From CAVYXK01 sp963708245 (GTDB lineage: Bacteria > Pseudomonadota > Alphaproteobacteria > Acetobacterales > Acetobacteraceae): a stretch of 64,000 nt of DNA. Location: contig OY970201.1 of NCBI GenBank assembly GCA_963708245.1, positions 4,340,001-4,404,000 of the forward strand, in the 5' to 3' direction. The notes beneath the pieces were generated by a model. It saw nothing but the letters and a program-made list of their open reading frames with translations, had not been told where the DNA came from and did no database searches. Each line of letters starts with the position of its first letter. Within the stretch, counting starts at the first letter, position 1. This document shows positions 53,901 to 61,883 of this stretch, in pieces. The translations under genes and the position numbers were made by a program.

Positions 53901-54511
53901 TGCCGGTGCGCGCGCACCAGATCGTCGTCGATCATGGCCCGGATATGCTCGTCCGACAGCATCACGAGCGTATTGACCTCGTGCGAGGTGCGGAATCCGT
54001 CGGTGAAATGGATGAACGGCACCCGCAATTCGAGCGTCGCCGCTTGCACCACCAGCGCAAGATCATGCGCCTCCTGGACTGATGCCCCGCCGAGCATGGC
54101 GAAGCCGGTGCTGCGCACCGCCATGATGTCCGAATGGTCGCCGAAGATCGACAGGGCCTGGGTGGCGATGGCCCGGGCCGCGACATGGAAAACGCAGGCG
54201 GTCATCTCGCCCGCAATCTTGAACATGTTCGGCATCATCAGCAGCAGGCCTTGCGAGGCGGTGAAGGTGGTGGTCAGGGCGCCGGCCTGGAGTGCACCGT
54301 GCACCGCACCGGCAGCACCCCCCTCCGCCTGCATCTCCTGCACGAACGGCACCACGCCCCACAAATTCTTCTCGCCCTGCGCGGCCCATTCATCGGCGAG
54401 CTCAGCCATCGTCGACGACGGCGTAATCGGGAAGATGGCGCACCCATCGTTGACGCGGTAGGCGACGTGGGCGACGGCGGTGTTGCCGTCGAGGGTCGCG
54501 ATCTTATCCAT
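50900..54511 (-). CDS. nifJ: Pyruvate:ferredoxin (flavodoxin) oxidoreductase
   Basis: This single-chain 1203-residue enzyme oxidises pyruvate to acetyl-CoA and CO2 and reduces ferredoxin or flavodoxin. Domain order is standard: N-terminal 'GNTAVAHVAYRVNDGCAIFP', CoA/TPP domains, the two-cluster ferredoxin domain ('CIQCGQCSIVCPHSVIRAK', 'CTGCGICIDHCPAHDP'), then the TPP domain with 'SACAGCGEAPYLKLL', 'NATGCSSIYGG', 'GGDGWAYDIG' and 'EVYSNTGGQSSKATSLG'. It is oxygen-sensitive in most bacteria and is the entry step of this fermentative island. Confidence 0.97.
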   Translation of the reverse strand: MDKIATLDGNTAVAHVAYRVNDGCAIFPITPSSTMAELADEWAAQGEKNLWGVVPFVQEMQAEGGAAGAVHGALQAGALTTTFTASQGLLLMMPNMFKIAGEMTACVFHVAARAIATQALSIFGDHSDIMAVRSTGFAMLGGASVQEAHDLALVVQAATLELRVPFIHFTDGFRTSHEVNTLVMLSDEHIRAMIDDDLVRAHRQRALSPERPVTRGTAHNPDTFFQARETVNLHYLATPGIVQRAMDRLAALTGRQYHLFRYDGHPDAERVVVAIGSAADTLRATAAHLNAQGERVGVLQVLLYRPWSAKDFLAVLPANVRRVAVLDSVKEPGAPAEPLCLDVAQTLADAAARGTRDTLPLVVGGRYGLSSKDFTPAMAKAVFDHLKEKEPRHGFTVGIIDDVGGTSLPVEAAFDIEPQGVRRAMFFGLGSDGTVGANKNSVKILGEDPGRYAQGYFVYDSHKSGAETISHLRFGNAPIAAPYLLQSADFIGVHKFDFLTKLDVLDRALPGATVLLNAPYDAASVWDHLPRPVQEHILKKGLRLFVIDASSVAQRLGLGPRVNTVLQTCFFAISGVLPREEGIQRIRHSIEKSYGGKGRAVLQKNFAAVDTALEHLQEVKVPKEVTSKQEFRIFIPADAPDQMKRIFALQFAGRGDEIPVSAFPIDGTYAGGTTQYEKRNIAFSVPVWKQDLCIQCGQCSIVCPHSVIRAKAYNGALLKDAPEGFPSASVNARGYPEQRYTLQIAVEDCTGCGICIDHCPAHDPLDPAIKAINLSERLPLVESGRRNLAFFESLPEHTREGVDLHVSRGLQFVRPLFEFSSACAGCGEAPYLKLLSQLFGDRLQIANATGCSSIYGGNLPSLPWRAGPDGRGPAWSNSLFEDNGEFGFGMRLGVDHQVAMARALVRTLGDRIGPGLADAILDAPQRTDSEIVAQRGRVEEIRRALAGATDAPARDLLALAEYLVRRSLWIVGGDGWAYDIGAGGLDHVLAQDRDVNVMVLDTEVYSNTGGQSSKATSLGASAKFAAAGKRTPRKDWALQAIAYGYVYVAQIALGGSPEQTIQALRDAEAYDGPSLILAYSHCIAHGFDLRDGMNQQRRAVASGYWPLFRFDPSMRHADMNPFRLDSTRPRLRLEESAYRELRFRVLTQTRPEEAPRLLRQAQAAVDERYRIYEDMASRDGTRFHPFWQDETVIHDDMKAEAKQ

Positions 54512-54541
54512 GATTATGCTTCTCCGTTGGTCTCGCCGCGG

Positions 54542-56227
54542 TCAAACGCGGAGGCTGAAGCGGTGCGGCGCGAGCGGTTCACCGATCGTGCCGAGCGGTG
54601 CGGCCGCCGGCAGGGATTCGGGCTGCATCTCGATGGCGTGGCACGGACACTGCTCGAAACAGATCGCGCAGCCCGTGCAGAGATCGGGCTCGACGCGATA
54701 CCCCCGTCCAGGACCCTGACGTATGATCGCCTGCTCGGGGCATGCCGCGAAGCAGTTATCGCATTCGAAACAGTTGCCGCAGGACAGGCACCTTCCTGCC
54801 TCATTTCGTGCCTGCTCCTGGCTTAGGCCCTGCACGACCTCGGAAAACGTGGCGCGGACCGCGAGAGGCAGTTCCGGTTGGGCACTTCGGAGTGTTTCCA
54901 GGTACACTGGTAGATCGAGCATCTCGAAGCTGATCGGCGGGTGCTTCGGCGGCCGCTCGTAGCGTGCGCCGTTGAGATAGCCGTCGATGGCACGAGCCGC
55001 ATGCTTGCCCATGCCCACCGCTGTCGTCATCGTCCGCGCGCCGCCCACCATGTCGCCGCCGGCGAAAACGCCGCGATGCCCGGTCATGAACTGGTCGTCG
55101 ACGGTAACTACGTCATTCGGGCCGATCACGACCCCTGGGACGCCGTGGAGGAAGTCGAGCTCGCTGTGCTGGCCCACCGCCAGCACCACACTGTCGGCCG
55201 GCAAAGTCTCGAACTTCCCCGTGGGTATGGTGGTGCCGTTCGGTCCCATCTCCACGCCTTCGATGGTCACGCCGTTCGCCCCGAAGCGGCTCGCGACCGA
55301 CAGCCAGCGAATCTTCACCCCCTCGGCGAAAGCCTCCTGAGCTTCCGCCGGTAGCGCTTCCATATGCGGTTGGTCGTAGCGGAAGATCAGCAGTGCCTCT
55401 TCCGCGCCAAGCCGCTTGGCGACGCGGGCGACGTCCATGGCGGTATTGCCACCGCCGATTACGCCGACCACGCGGCCGAGATGCGGCGCCTGTCCCCGCG
55501 CCACTTCTTCCAGCAAGGTTACGCCGTCCACCAGGCGGCGCCCATCCGCAGCCGGGATATCGAGCCGATTGGAAGCTTGCGCTCCGACCGCGAGGAACAC
55601 CGCGTCGAAGCCGCCCTTTTGCTTCTCGGCCAGCACGTCATCCACTTTCTGGCCGCAAGTGATCTTCACACCCATCGCGGTGATGCGGGCGATCTCTTCG
55701 CGCACGACGTCGCGCGGCAGGCGATACTCGGGAATGCCCCAGCGCATCATGCCGCCGGGCTCCTCGGTCGCCTCGCGAACCTCCACCTCGTAGCCGAGCC
55801 GCGCCAAGTGATAGGCGCAGGAAAGACCCGCGGGACCGGCGCCGACGATCAGGACGCGATGCCCGGTCGGCTCGCCGCGGCGCGGTTGCCATTTCTCCTG
55901 CCGCGCGACATCGCCCACAAGGCGCTCGACTGCGTGAATGCCGACGGCGGCGTCGAGCTCTCCTCGGTTACACCGGCTCTCGCAGGGATGATAACAGGCC
56001 CGACCATGCACGGCTGGAAATGGGTTGTCGTCGAGGATCTGATTCCATGCCTGCTGCCATCGGCCGGCCCGGGCATGCTCGAGCCAGGTCTGAATGTTCT
56101 CTCCAGCCGGACACGCCGCGTTGCAGGGTGGCAGGTGCGCAATCCAGTGCGGGAGTTGCCGTCTTGTTGCTCCCGTGCCCGCGGCTATCGAATGAACGCG
56201 GGTGGCATCGGTTGGCTTCAGCATCAT
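54542..56227 (-). CDS. GltD-like FAD oxidoreductase with C-terminal 2x[4Fe-4S] ferredoxin domain
   Basis: The 561-residue protein has the N-terminal glutamate-synthase small-subunit iron-sulfur region ('PPCNAACPAGENIQTWLEHA', 'GRACYHPCESRCNRGELD'), an FAD site ('VLIVGAGPAGLSCAYHLARL'), an NAD(P) site ('VGVIGGGNTAMDVARVAKRL') and a final ferredoxin-like part ('CLSCGNCFECDNCFAACPEQ', 'CTGCAICFEQCPCHAIEM'). No glutamate synthase large subunit is near. Lying 30 bp upstream of nifJ, it is a candidate for passing electrons between ferredoxin and NAD(P). GGAGG precedes the ATG. Confidence 0.88.
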   Translation of the reverse strand: MMLKPTDATRVHSIAAGTGATRRQLPHWIAHLPPCNAACPAGENIQTWLEHARAGRWQQAWNQILDDNPFPAVHGRACYHPCESRCNRGELDAAVGIHAVERLVGDVARQEKWQPRRGEPTGHRVLIVGAGPAGLSCAYHLARLGYEVEVREATEEPGGMMRWGIPEYRLPRDVVREEIARITAMGVKITCGQKVDDVLAEKQKGGFDAVFLAVGAQASNRLDIPAADGRRLVDGVTLLEEVARGQAPHLGRVVGVIGGGNTAMDVARVAKRLGAEEALLIFRYDQPHMEALPAEAQEAFAEGVKIRWLSVASRFGANGVTIEGVEMGPNGTTIPTGKFETLPADSVVLAVGQHSELDFLHGVPGVVIGPNDVVTVDDQFMTGHRGVFAGGDMVGGARTMTTAVGMGKHAARAIDGYLNGARYERPPKHPPISFEMLDLPVYLETLRSAQPELPLAVRATFSEVVQGLSQEQARNEAGRCLSCGNCFECDNCFAACPEQAIIRQGPGRGYRVEPDLCTGCAICFEQCPCHAIEMQPESLPAAAPLGTIGEPLAPHRFSLRV

Positions 56228-56260
56228 TGCGATCCTCCAGCTTCTTGAACGCGCCGCTCC

Positions 56261-57625
56261 TCAGTCGAACTGTTCGGTCGTCCGTTGCCGAGACAGCGGC
56301 GAAGCCATGCCCGTCTCATAGCTTGCTCCCGATCGGTCGCGCGCAGCCACGGACGCCAGGGCCACGGGTCGCGCCGCGACACCGGTCTCGCGCAGGAATA
56401 GCGTCAGAAAAAATGACGACACAATGCCAACGACCCAAATCAGATCGGCCTCACGAAACGTCTCCAGCGTCAGCGGATGGCCAGCGGAGAGACGGACGAG
56501 CGTGAGCCCGAAAGCCGGCGCCAGGAATGCGCTGAAGCTGAAGACAATGAAGTTCATTGCGCCCGTGGCGCTGCCCTTCACGTGATCCGGATTGACTTCC
56601 TTGATCATCGTGTAGGGGATCATTGCCGCGCCGGAGCCGATCCCGAAGGCTAGGCCTCCGACATAGGGCGGGAGGACGCCGTTCGTGTAAACGATGCCAA
56701 TGAGGCTCACCAGCATAAGGATCATGCCACCCAGCATCACCGGCTTGCGACGACCGATGCGATCGGCAAGGTAGCCGAGCAATGGACAACCGATCACCCA
56801 ACCGAGCGGCACCATGGAGGATCGTGCTGCGGCTTCCGCAGGCCCTACATGCTCGATGCCGAGAAACGGGACGCCCCAGATCATGGCGCCGATGGTGGTC
56901 GGCATGAACAGCAGGCCGCCGACGAAGCCGCAGAGATAGGATTGCGGGTTCGTCAGCACGACCTTGTAGGGCGCGAACATCGCCCAGACAGAGCCGCGGG
57001 CCGGCTCGCGGCTCCCAGGGGTCGCCATCAGCACTAAGACCCCAACGATCGCCAGCAGGATGCCGGCATAGATCCAGAACGATTGCCAACTCATCGGGCC
57101 GTGCACGAGCGGACTGACAACGAATTGTCCGGCAAAGCCGCCGAGCATTCCGGCGAGCTGTGTGAAACCAATTGCCGTGGCGAGCCAGCGATCGGAAAAC
57201 CCGTGAACGGCGAGATAGACTGCGCCGGTGAAGGCGAAAGCCGATCCGGCCCCTTGCAGCAGCCGCCCGCTCTCGGCCTCTCCGATCGAGCCGAGTCCGA
57301 ATAGCACACAGCCTACCGCCACGGCGAAAATACCGCACGAGATCGGCCATTTGGCCCCATACCGGTCGAGAGACGCGCCGGCTATGATGCCGAAGCCGGC
57401 GTATGTGTAGTAATAGAGCCCGACCAATGAGCTGATGCCGAGAGCCGTCAAACCGAAGGCGGCTTCCAGCTCAGGGATGGTCACCCCCGGCGCAGACCGA
57501 ATAGCGTATTGGAGAAAATAGAACACCAGGCAGAAGAGCCAGGCCACCACAAAGGGCCAGGAAATCGCTCTCTCCGCGGACGTTAGTATAGGAGAAGGTG
57601 CGGCTACTCCGCTCTGCGCTGACAT
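56261..57625 (-). CDS. MFS transporter, oxalate/formate antiporter-like
   Basis: The 454-residue 12-helix carrier has 'LVGLYYYTYAGFGIIAGASL' with 'DRYGAKWPI' (MFS motif A) and 'LADRIGRRKPVMLGG' in the second half. The sequence fits carboxylate carriers (OFA-like), so export or uptake of lactate, pyruvate or formate would suit its position at the head of the ferredoxin-oxidoreductase operon. Substrate is inference. ATG 57625 with GGGAGAG upstream is chosen over an ATG at 57688. Confidence 0.85.
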   Translation of the reverse strand: MSAQSGVAAPSPILTSAERAISWPFVVAWLFCLVFYFLQYAIRSAPGVTIPELEAAFGLTALGISSLVGLYYYTYAGFGIIAGASLDRYGAKWPISCGIFAVAVGCVLFGLGSIGEAESGRLLQGAGSAFAFTGAVYLAVHGFSDRWLATAIGFTQLAGMLGGFAGQFVVSPLVHGPMSWQSFWIYAGILLAIVGVLVLMATPGSREPARGSVWAMFAPYKVVLTNPQSYLCGFVGGLLFMPTTIGAMIWGVPFLGIEHVGPAEAAARSSMVPLGWVIGCPLLGYLADRIGRRKPVMLGGMILMLVSLIGIVYTNGVLPPYVGGLAFGIGSGAAMIPYTMIKEVNPDHVKGSATGAMNFIVFSFSAFLAPAFGLTLVRLSAGHPLTLETFREADLIWVVGIVSSFFLTLFLRETGVAARPVALASVAARDRSGASYETGMASPLSRQRTTEQFD

Positions 57626-57813
57626 CGGTTCTCTCCCTACTGACGGTTTATGATTTGGCACGCAGATGATTAGGCGAGGCGCCAGCAACGATCGCGAAGA
57701 TCGAGTAGCTGTCGTCCCAAAGACTAATCAGATGTACCGCTCGTTGCATTGCCGTCTTCTCCGTCGAGTGAGGTCCCAGACCTGTATTCAGAGTGGGAGT
57801 CTGCACCCTTGCT

Positions 57814-58046
57814 TTAGGTTATGGGACGCAGGCCTGCGCGGAAGCGTGCGGCGTTTTGCACATACGCGCGGAAGTTGCGATCGAAGCCGGCCCGCTCGCC
57901 GGGCGGCATGATGCGCTTGAGGCGAGCCGGGACGCCGAGGCGAACAGCGTTATGTCGTCGAGCGTCAATACCCTTGTGATGCTCGTCAAATCTCCGATGC
58001 GAATTTCGTCAAAGGGACGGTTTTCAATGATCTCCTTGGAACTCAT
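57814..58046 (-). pseudogene. MaoC/phosphate-acyltransferase head fused to an unidentified protein tail
   Basis: The first 33 or so codons read 'MSSKEIIENRPFDEIRIGDL' and 'TSITRVLTLDDITLFAS', the N-terminus of MaoC-like enoyl-CoA hydratase/phosphate acyltransferase proteins. The sequence then leaves that family. In another frame it continues as 'RLKRIMPPGERAGFDRNFRA' and 'YVQNAARFRAGLRPIT' to a stop at 57814, which looks like a real C-terminus of another protein that I cannot name. A deletion joining two former genes at the edge of the island is the likely cause. Confidence 0.5.
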
Positions 58047-58233
58047 CGCTGCTTCACTCGCCGGTCGGGAGACAAACCCACTGGTTTGACGGCTTTGATT
58101 GAACAAAACGACTTTCCCTTATGGATTCCTGGGCCCTCCCACCGAGGGTCGGCCATGTGCACCGCTGAGGTTGATGCCTCCTGGAATGGGGGCAGCCACA
58201 ATGGTCCAGGCTCTCTCGCTGGAAGCGGGTGCC

Positions 58234-58643
58234 CTATTGCGAAGGGGGGGTATAGGTAGGGGGAGGGACATTGCCCTGTGATTGTCCGGGGGGATTGTAT
58301 AGCCTGTAATTGGCAACAGGATCAAAGTGCAACTTCGCGTTTGCGCAGCCATCGCCCGTCATCGTTGCGGTGACCGCCCCGTTGGGAGATCTGACTCCTG
58401 TAACGGTGCCAATCGGTCTTTGTCCCGTCGTGGATCTGAGAGTTAGCCGGATACGCCCGGCGTCGTCGAATGTCCCGCTGACCGCGCTTACTCCGGTCAT
58501 ATCTCTATAGTAGAAGACTCCGTCAACCTGACCGTTCTCGCGCCGGTAAAGCCGCCACGCAATATAGGAGCACCCCGCTACACTCGAGGGAGCCTCTCCA
58601 GTATAGGTCATCACTGGCGGTGGCGCAACCGCTTCCGCCTTTC
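58234..58643 (-). pseudogene. Secreted protein of unknown function, mature part, cut off from its signal peptide by IS insertion
   Basis: The mature region (about 130 residues) reads from 'AEAVAPPPVMTYTGEAPSSV' through 'GCSYIAWRLYRRENGQVDGV' to the proline-rich end 'NVPPPTYTPPSQ'. Its natural start and signal peptide lie 3 kb away at 61684-61758, beyond two IS copies. Joining the flanks through one 14-bp target copy restores a single frame. A frame entering from the IS could give a 149-residue product without a signal. Function unrecognised; it looks like a small extracytoplasmic beta-rich protein. Confidence 0.75.
58630..58643. repeat. Target-site duplication, copy 1
   Basis: CGCTTCCGCCTTTC directly precedes the left end of IS copy 1. 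The same 14 bp occur at 60157-60170 and 61684-61697. Confidence 0.85.
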
Positions 58644-58721
58644 GTGTCGGTAGCACACGGTATGTCCGGTTTAGGTAGCGCACGATCTGTCCGGTGATGA
58701 TGGTTCCTTTTGGGAGCCCGG

Positions 58722-59903
58722 ATGCGCCGGTCGGAAGCCCTTCAGGGTGTGCGAGTGATCAAGTTCGGGAGCGTGCTGGAGCGGTATGAAGCGAGCGAAC
58801 TCAACCAGTGCGAAGCGGCGGAGCTGCTTGGGATCAGCGAGCGGACATTCCGTCGTTGGCAACAGCGCTACGAAGAGTGCGGGGCGGCCGGTCTTCTGGA
58901 CCGGCGGCTTGGTCGGGCGTCTGGGAAGCGGGTTCCGGTCGACCGGGAGGAGGAGGTCGAGCGGCTGTATCGTATGCGTTACAGCGGGTTCACGGCGAAG
59001 CACTTTCACGAGCACTTGGTGGGCCGCCACGGTTTCCGCTGGGGCTACACGTGGACCAAGGCGTTCCTGCAATCGAAGGGGCTTCTGGAGCGCGCCGCGG
59101 GGCGCGGCGCACACCGGCGCAAGCGGCCGCGACGGCCGTTGCCTGGAATGATGCTTCATCAGGATGGGTCGCGCCATGAATGGCTGGCGGGGCGGGAGAC
59201 GCTGGACCTGATAGTGACGATGGACGACGCGACGAACGTGATCTACTCGGGGTTTTTGGTAGCGGAGGAAGGCACGGAATCGACGTTCCAGGCTCTGCTG
59301 GAGGTGTTTGGCGCGCATGGCCTGCCGCTGAGCCTCTATACGGATCGGGGCAGCCACTACTTCGTGACGCCGGAGTTTGGCGGCCCGGTTGACCGGAAGC
59401 GGCCGACACAGGTTGGGCGGGCGCTGGCGCATTTGGGCGTGGAGCACATTGCGGCCTACTCACCGCAGGCCCGTGGTCGTTCGGAGCGGCTGTTTCAGAC
59501 GTTACAGGATCGCCTGGTCAAGGAGCTGGCGCTGGCTGGGATCACGACGGTTGCGGAGGCCAACCGGTTCATTCGGGATTGCTACCTGCCGGCGCACAAC
59601 GCGCAGTTTGCGGTGAAGGCGGAGCAGGAGGGATCGGCTTTCGTCGCCGTTGCTGGTGTCGATCTGCGGGAAATTCTGTGTATCCAGGAGGAGCGCCAGG
59701 TGGACCGCGACAACACGGTTTCGTGGCGACGGATGAAGCTGCAGATACCACCGTCGCCGCTGCGTGCTCATTTCGTGAAGGCGCGGGTGAAGGTGCGGCA
59801 ATATCACGACGGGAGCCACGCGGTGTTCCACGGCCCGCGCTGCCTGGGACGCTATGACGCGCAGGGGGCGCTGCGGATGGCGGCGTTGGACGCGGCGGCA
59901 TGA
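58722..59903 (+). CDS. DDE transposase of IS copy 1
   Basis: The 393-residue protein has an N-terminal helix-turn-helix ('LNQCEAAELLGISERTFRRW') and an integrase-like core: 'LIVTMDDATNVIYSGF' (first Asp), 'LPLSLYTDRGSHYF' (second Asp) and 'QARGRSERLFQTLQDRLVKE' (Glu). It catalyses cut or copy of the IS. The ATG at 58722 with GGGAG upstream is preferred over the in-frame TTG at 58710. Confidence 0.88.
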   Translation: MRRSEALQGVRVIKFGSVLERYEASELNQCEAAELLGISERTFRRWQQRYEECGAAGLLDRRLGRASGKRVPVDREEEVERLYRMRYSGFTAKHFHEHLVGRHGFRWGYTWTKAFLQSKGLLERAAGRGAHRRKRPRRPLPGMMLHQDGSRHEWLAGRETLDLIVTMDDATNVIYSGFLVAEEGTESTFQALLEVFGAHGLPLSLYTDRGSHYFVTPEFGGPVDRKRPTQVGRALAHLGVEHIAAYSPQARGRSERLFQTLQDRLVKELALAGITTVAEANRFIRDCYLPAHNAQFAVKAEQEGSAFVAVAGVDLREILCIQEERQVDRDNTVSWRRMKLQIPPSPLRAHFVKARVKVRQYHDGSHAVFHGPRCLGRYDAQGALRMAALDAAA

Positions 59904-59922
59904 TCGCGCTTGGGTCCGGCTC

Positions 59923-59972
59923 GCCTGTGGATTTGTGGGCAACGGAAGAGCGTTGCCCACAACTCCACAGGC
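59923..59972. other. Long hairpin downstream of the transposase gene (also at 61450-61499)
   Basis: GCCTGTGGA and TTGTGGGCAACG (59923-59944) pair with CGTTGCCCACAA and TCCACAGGC (59951-59972) around a 6-base loop, a stem of about 21 pairs with one mismatch. It begins 20 bp after the transposase stop, inside the IS. It may act as a terminator or shield the transposase from outside transcription. The identical structure is in copy 2. Confidence 0.7.
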
Positions 59973-60156
59973 GCATCAGCAAAAGAAGGAAATTGATTTC
60001 ATGAGTTGAAGAAGACGCGCCCGTCACCAGCCAACGGCCCGCCTGACCTGCCGCCAGAACGGCCGCCGTTCTGTCCCTGCCTCTTGGGAACGGACCGGAA
60101 ACAAGCGGACAACTGATGTGCTACGTAAACCGGACAACTTAATTAGCTATCGACAC

Positions 60157-60170
60157 CGCTTCCGCCTTTC
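60157..60170. repeat. Target-site duplication, copy 2 (between the two IS copies)
   Basis: CGCTTCCGCCTTTC is the only sequence between the right end of IS copy 1 and the left end of IS copy 2. Confidence 0.85.
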
Positions 60171-61683
60171 GTGTCGGTAGCACACGGTATGTCCGGTTTA
60201 GGTAGCGCACGATCTGTCCGGTGATGATGGTTCCTTTTGGGAGCCCGGATGCGCCGGTCGGAAGCCCTTCAGGGTGTGCGAGTGATCAAGTTCGGGAGCG
60301 TGCTGGAGCGGTATGAAGCGAGCGAACTCAACCAGTGCGAAGCGGCGGAGCTGCTTGGGATCAGCGAGCGGACATTCCGTCGTTGGCAACAGCGCTACGA
60401 AGAGTGCGGGGCGGCCGGTCTTCTGGACCGGCGGCTTGGTCGGGCGTCTGGGAAGCGGGTTCCGGTCGACCGGGAGGAGGAGGTCGAGCGGCTGTATCGT
60501 ATGCGTTACAGCGGGTTCACGGCGAAGCACTTTCACGAGCACTTGGTGGGCCGCCACGGTTTCCGCTGGGGCTACACGTGGACCAAGGCGTTCCTGCAAT
60601 CGAAGGGGCTTCTGGAGCGCGCCGCGCGGCGCGGCGCACACCGGCGCAAGCGGCCGCGACGGCCGTTGCCTGGAATGATGCTTCATCAGGATGGGTCGCG
60701 CCATGAATGGCTGGCGGGGCGGGAGACGCTGGACCTGATAGTGACGATGGACGACGCGACGAACGTGATCTACTCGGGGTTTTTGGTAGCGGAGGAAGGC
60801 ACGGAATCGACGTTCCAGGCTCTGCTGGAGGTGTTTGGCGCGCATGGCCTGCCGCTGAGCCTCTATACGGATCGGGGCAGCCACTACTTCGTGACGCCGG
60901 AGTCTGGCGGCCCGGTTGACCGGAAGCGGCCGACACAGGTTGGGCGGGCGCTGGCGCATTTGGGCGTGGAGCACATTGCGGCCTACTCACCGCAGGCCCG
61001 TGGTCGTTCGGAGCGGCTGTTTCAGACGTTACAGGATCGCCTGGTCAAGGAGCTGGCGCTGGCTGGGATCACGACGGTTGCGGAGGCCAACCGGTTCATT
61101 CGGGATTGCTACCTGCCGGCGCACAACGCGCAGTTTGCGGTGAAGGCGGAGCAGGAGGGATCGGCTTTCGTCGCCGTTGCTGGTGTCGATCTGCGGGAAA
61201 TTCTGTGTATCCAGGAGGAGCGCCAGGTGGACCGCGACAACACGGTTTCGTGGCGACGGATGAAGCTGCAGATACCACCGTCGCCGCTGCGTGCTCATTT
61301 CGTGAAGGCACGGGTGAAGGTGCGGCAATATCACGACGGGAGCCACGCGGTGTTCCACGGCCCGCGCTGCCTGGGACGCTATGACGCGCAGGGGGCGCTG
61401 CGGATGGCGGCGTTGGACGCGGCGGCATGATCGCGCTTGGGTCCGGCTCGCCTGTGGATTTGTGGGCAACGGAAGAGCGTTGCCCACAACTCCACAGGCG
61501 CATCAGCAAAAGAAGGAAATTGATTTCATGAGTTGAAGAAGACGCGCCCGTCACCAGCCAACGGCCCGCCTGACCTGCCGCCAGAACGGCCGCCGTTCTG
61601 TCCCTGCCTCTTGGGAACGGACCGGAAACAAGCGGACAACTGATGTGCTACGTAAACCGGACAACTTAATTAGCTATCGACAC
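60171..61683 (+). mobile_element. Insertion sequence copy 2, ISNCY/IS1202-like, 1513 bp
   Basis: Same length, ends and orientation as copy 1, with only isolated base differences (near 60628, 60904 and 61310 relative to copy 1). Together with the three 14-bp copies the locus reads target-IS-target-IS-target. This could come from tandem duplication of IS plus target by recombination or slippage, or from a second insertion at the same site. Confidence 0.85.
60249..61430 (+). CDS. DDE transposase of IS copy 2
   Basis: The 393-residue protein is nearly identical to the copy 1 transposase; visible differences are a Gly-to-Arg change in the 'ERAA(G/R)RGAHRR' stretch and a Phe-to-Ser change in 'VTPE(F/S)GGP'. 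All catalytic acidic residues are kept, so both copies may be active. Confidence 0.88.
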   Translation: MRRSEALQGVRVIKFGSVLERYEASELNQCEAAELLGISERTFRRWQQRYEECGAAGLLDRRLGRASGKRVPVDREEEVERLYRMRYSGFTAKHFHEHLVGRHGFRWGYTWTKAFLQSKGLLERAARRGAHRRKRPRRPLPGMMLHQDGSRHEWLAGRETLDLIVTMDDATNVIYSGFLVAEEGTESTFQALLEVFGAHGLPLSLYTDRGSHYFVTPESGGPVDRKRPTQVGRALAHLGVEHIAAYSPQARGRSERLFQTLQDRLVKELALAGITTVAEANRFIRDCYLPAHNAQFAVKAEQEGSAFVAVAGVDLREILCIQEERQVDRDNTVSWRRMKLQIPPSPLRAHFVKARVKVRQYHDGSHAVFHGPRCLGRYDAQGALRMAALDAAA

Positions 61684-61697
61684 CGCTTCCGCCTTTC
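61684..61697. repeat. Target-site duplication, copy 3
   Basis: CGCTTCCGCCTTTC directly follows the right end of IS copy 2. Confidence 0.85.
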
Positions 61698-61758
61698 CGA
61701 TCAGTATGCCGGCGGCGAGTAAGCTCTGTACTGACACGAATGTTGCTACGCGGCTCAT
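61684..61758 (-). pseudogene. Start and signal peptide of the IS-interrupted secreted-protein gene
   Basis: ATG 61758 opens a 25-residue signal peptide 'MSRVATFVSVQSLLAAGIL' ending 'GKAEA', with a GGGAAAAG stretch upstream. The 14-bp target copy 61684-61697 encodes its last residues. The mature part continues at 58629 leftward after the IS pair. Insertion thus fell exactly at the predicted signal-peptidase site. Confidence 0.75.
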
Positions 61759-61883
61759 GCTCTTTTCCCTTTCCCTCGGGCGACCGCCCTGTTCGCGGGG
61801 CCACAGCCGGACGTAGCACCCGACATAGGCTAGAGGATTGGGAGGGATTGTCGACAATTGTGCCAAATCGCGGTTGCGGCAAA

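Larger units (their letters stand above)
58644..60156 (+). mobile_element. Insertion sequence copy 1, ISNCY/IS1202-like, 1513 bp
   Basis: The ends are imperfect inverted repeats: GTGTCGGTAGC on the left and GTGTCGATAGC read inward from the right, with a second shared block TGTCCGGTTTA. A single transposase gene fills most of it. Flanking 14-bp direct repeats give the target duplication. Among IS families, long duplications of this kind together with this transposase type point to the IS1202 group. The element is complete and differs from copy 2 at only three or so bases, so it moved or duplicated recently. Confidence 0.85.

Noticed and set aside
57651..57670. Possible sigma-54 promoter (TTGGCACG) near the MFS gene
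   Set aside because: The -12 TTGC element is absent at the right spacing and the orientation faces away from the gene.
59923..59972. CRISPR-like or att site reading of the IS hairpin
   Set aside because: Only one inverted repeat per IS copy, no spacers and no cas genes; it duplicates only because the IS is duplicated.
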